Source of the DNA: Clostridia bacterium | GTDB taxonomy: Bacteria > Bacillota_A > Clostridia > Oscillospirales > CAG-272 | NCBI GenBank assembly: GCA_017632155.1 | Contig: JAGBRZ010000191.1 | Span: forward strand, 1-5,171 | Direction of reading: 5' to 3' | DNA: 5,171 nucleotides | Shown here: in pieces, positions 4,634 through 5,171 of the stretch | How the letters are laid out: every line of letters begins with the position of its first letter | Numbering within the stretch: the first letter of the stretch is position 1 | Made by a program: the position numbers and the translations under genes | Notes under the pieces: model-generated | What the model saw: only the letters and a program-made list of their open reading frames with translations | Database searches by the model: none | Told to the model about the DNA's origin: nothing

Positions 4634-4663
4634 ATGGTACCCATCTATGAAACAAAAGTATAA
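4634..4663 (+). CDS. Nine-codon ORF overlapping the zapA start (possible leader peptide)
   Basis: ATG at 4634 opens a short frame, MVPIYETKV, ending TAA at 4661-4663. It is +2 relative to zapA and contains the zapA start codon within it. AAAGGA (4625-4630) is only 3 nt before this ATG but 16 nt before the zapA ATG, so the ribosome site suits neither well. It may be a translated overlapping leader that delivers ribosomes to zapA, or chance. Confidence 0.25.
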   Translation: MVPIYETKV

Positions 4664-5171
4664 CATCACCGTTGCAGATATGGAGCTCAATATCATCAGT
4701 GACGCTTCCCCCGATGAAGTAGAAAATATTGTTGGCATGCTCGACCGTCGCATGCGCGATATCAACCTCAAGAGCCCTCGTTGCACCAAGAATGAGGCTG
4801 CTATCCTTTGCGCTCTTGCTTACTGTTCTGAAAGAATGGCAATGCAAGAAGCTTTCAAAAAGGTTGAAAAGGACGCTTTCCGCTTCTCCGCTGAGAACGA
4901 AAAGCTCAAGAAGACCATTGAAGGACTGCAAGAGGAAGTTGACAACCTGCGCAAGGATGCAAGCGTAATGCGCTCTATCCTCGACCACGCAGCAGCTGCT
5001 AACGCTCCCGTTAAGGAAGAAAAGCCCAAGTACGTTCCCAAGCCGTTCAACAAGAAGGCTGACGAAGAGCAGATCACCGTTTTCGAAGAAAACGCTACCG
5101 CTGAAGAAGCTGTTGCAGAAGCTGCTCCCGTTGAGGAAGCTCCCGTTGTTGTTGAGGAGACCGTTTCTCAA
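4647..5171 (+). CDS. zapA: Cell division protein ZapA with long acidic C-terminal tail (3' end beyond window)
   Basis: The frame is open for 175 codons from the ATG at 4647 to the window edge without a stop. Residues 1-60 match the ZapA globular domain: KYNITVADMELNIISDASPDEVENI, then MLDRRMRDI, then TKNEAAILCALAYC. A coiled coil follows (about 62-113, heptad-rich, KKVEKDAFRFSAENEKLKKT onward). ZapA forms dimers and tetramers that bundle FtsZ filaments at the cytosolic face of the division site. Beyond 118 there is an unstructured tail with EEKPKYVPKPFNKK, then Glu/Ala/Pro/Val-rich sequence. Typical ZapA proteins are about 85-110 aa, so this one is clearly extended. No in-frame start lies upstream, since TGA occurs at 4620-4622. 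The ribosome site AAAGGA is unusually distant, 16 nt away. It diverges from the DUF3006-like gene. Confidence 0.9.
   Translation, partial: MKQKYNITVADMELNIISDASPDEVENIVGMLDRRMRDINLKSPRCTKNEAAILCALAYCSERMAMQEAFKKVEKDAFRFSAENEKLKKTIEGLQEEVDNLRKDASVMRSILDHAAAANAPVKEEKPKYVPKPFNKKADEEQITVFEENATAEEAVAEAAPVEEAPVVVEETVSQ

Noticed and set aside
4632..5171. Long minus-strand frame opposite zapA
   Set aside because: The product is low-complexity and mirrors zapA codon use; the plus-strand frame has clear ZapA homology.

Overview
The window looks like chromosomal DNA of an uncultured anaerobic gut-type member of the Clostridia (Bacillota), probably near Oscillospirales. The evidence is a Bacillota-type L10 leader in front of rplJ-rplL, a long ZapA, strong AGGAGG-type ribosome sites, A/T-rich spacers between more balanced coding DNA, and two BspA-type leucine-rich-repeat (LRR) surface proteins. 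The placement is inference; no 16S or tRNA gene is present.

Left part (1-1866), minus strand: a two-gene operon read leftwards from a perfect sigma-A promoter (TTGACA-17-TATAAT). It encodes a 103-aa two-helix membrane protein and, coupled to it, a larger single-pass protein cut by the window edge. The larger protein has a cytosolic N-terminal domain, a RanBP2-like zinc finger, a helical repeat, one membrane helix and the start of an extracellular LRR domain. The 490-bp spacer upstream holds a 73-bp palindromic intergenic repeat built from nested hairpins, a second A/T-rich hairpin, and a divergent extended -10 promoter.

Middle (1867-2826), plus strand: an LRR lipoprotein with a lipobox cysteine, followed by a perfect G/C hairpin that lacks a U-tract.

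Right-centre (2879-4176): the ribosomal stalk operon. It has a consensus promoter, an L10 leader with an intrinsic attenuator and a visible antiterminator, then rplJ (L10), a structured 100-bp spacer, rplL (L7/L12) and a strong, probably bidirectional terminator. Neither rplK-rplA nor rpoB-rpoC adjoins, unlike the usual Bacillota cluster.

Right end (4236-5171): a small minus-strand DUF3006-like gene ending at the shared terminator, then a divergent zapA (Z-ring-associated protein) with an acidic Ala/Glu/Pro/Val tail, still open at the window edge.

The ribosomal and cell-division genes are housekeeping. The left LRR region is the accessory part. The best leads are the transmembrane LRR operon, the palindromic element, the complete L10 attenuation switch, the structured rplJ-rplL spacer, and a short ORF overlapping the zapA start. 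None proves a new system from sequence alone.
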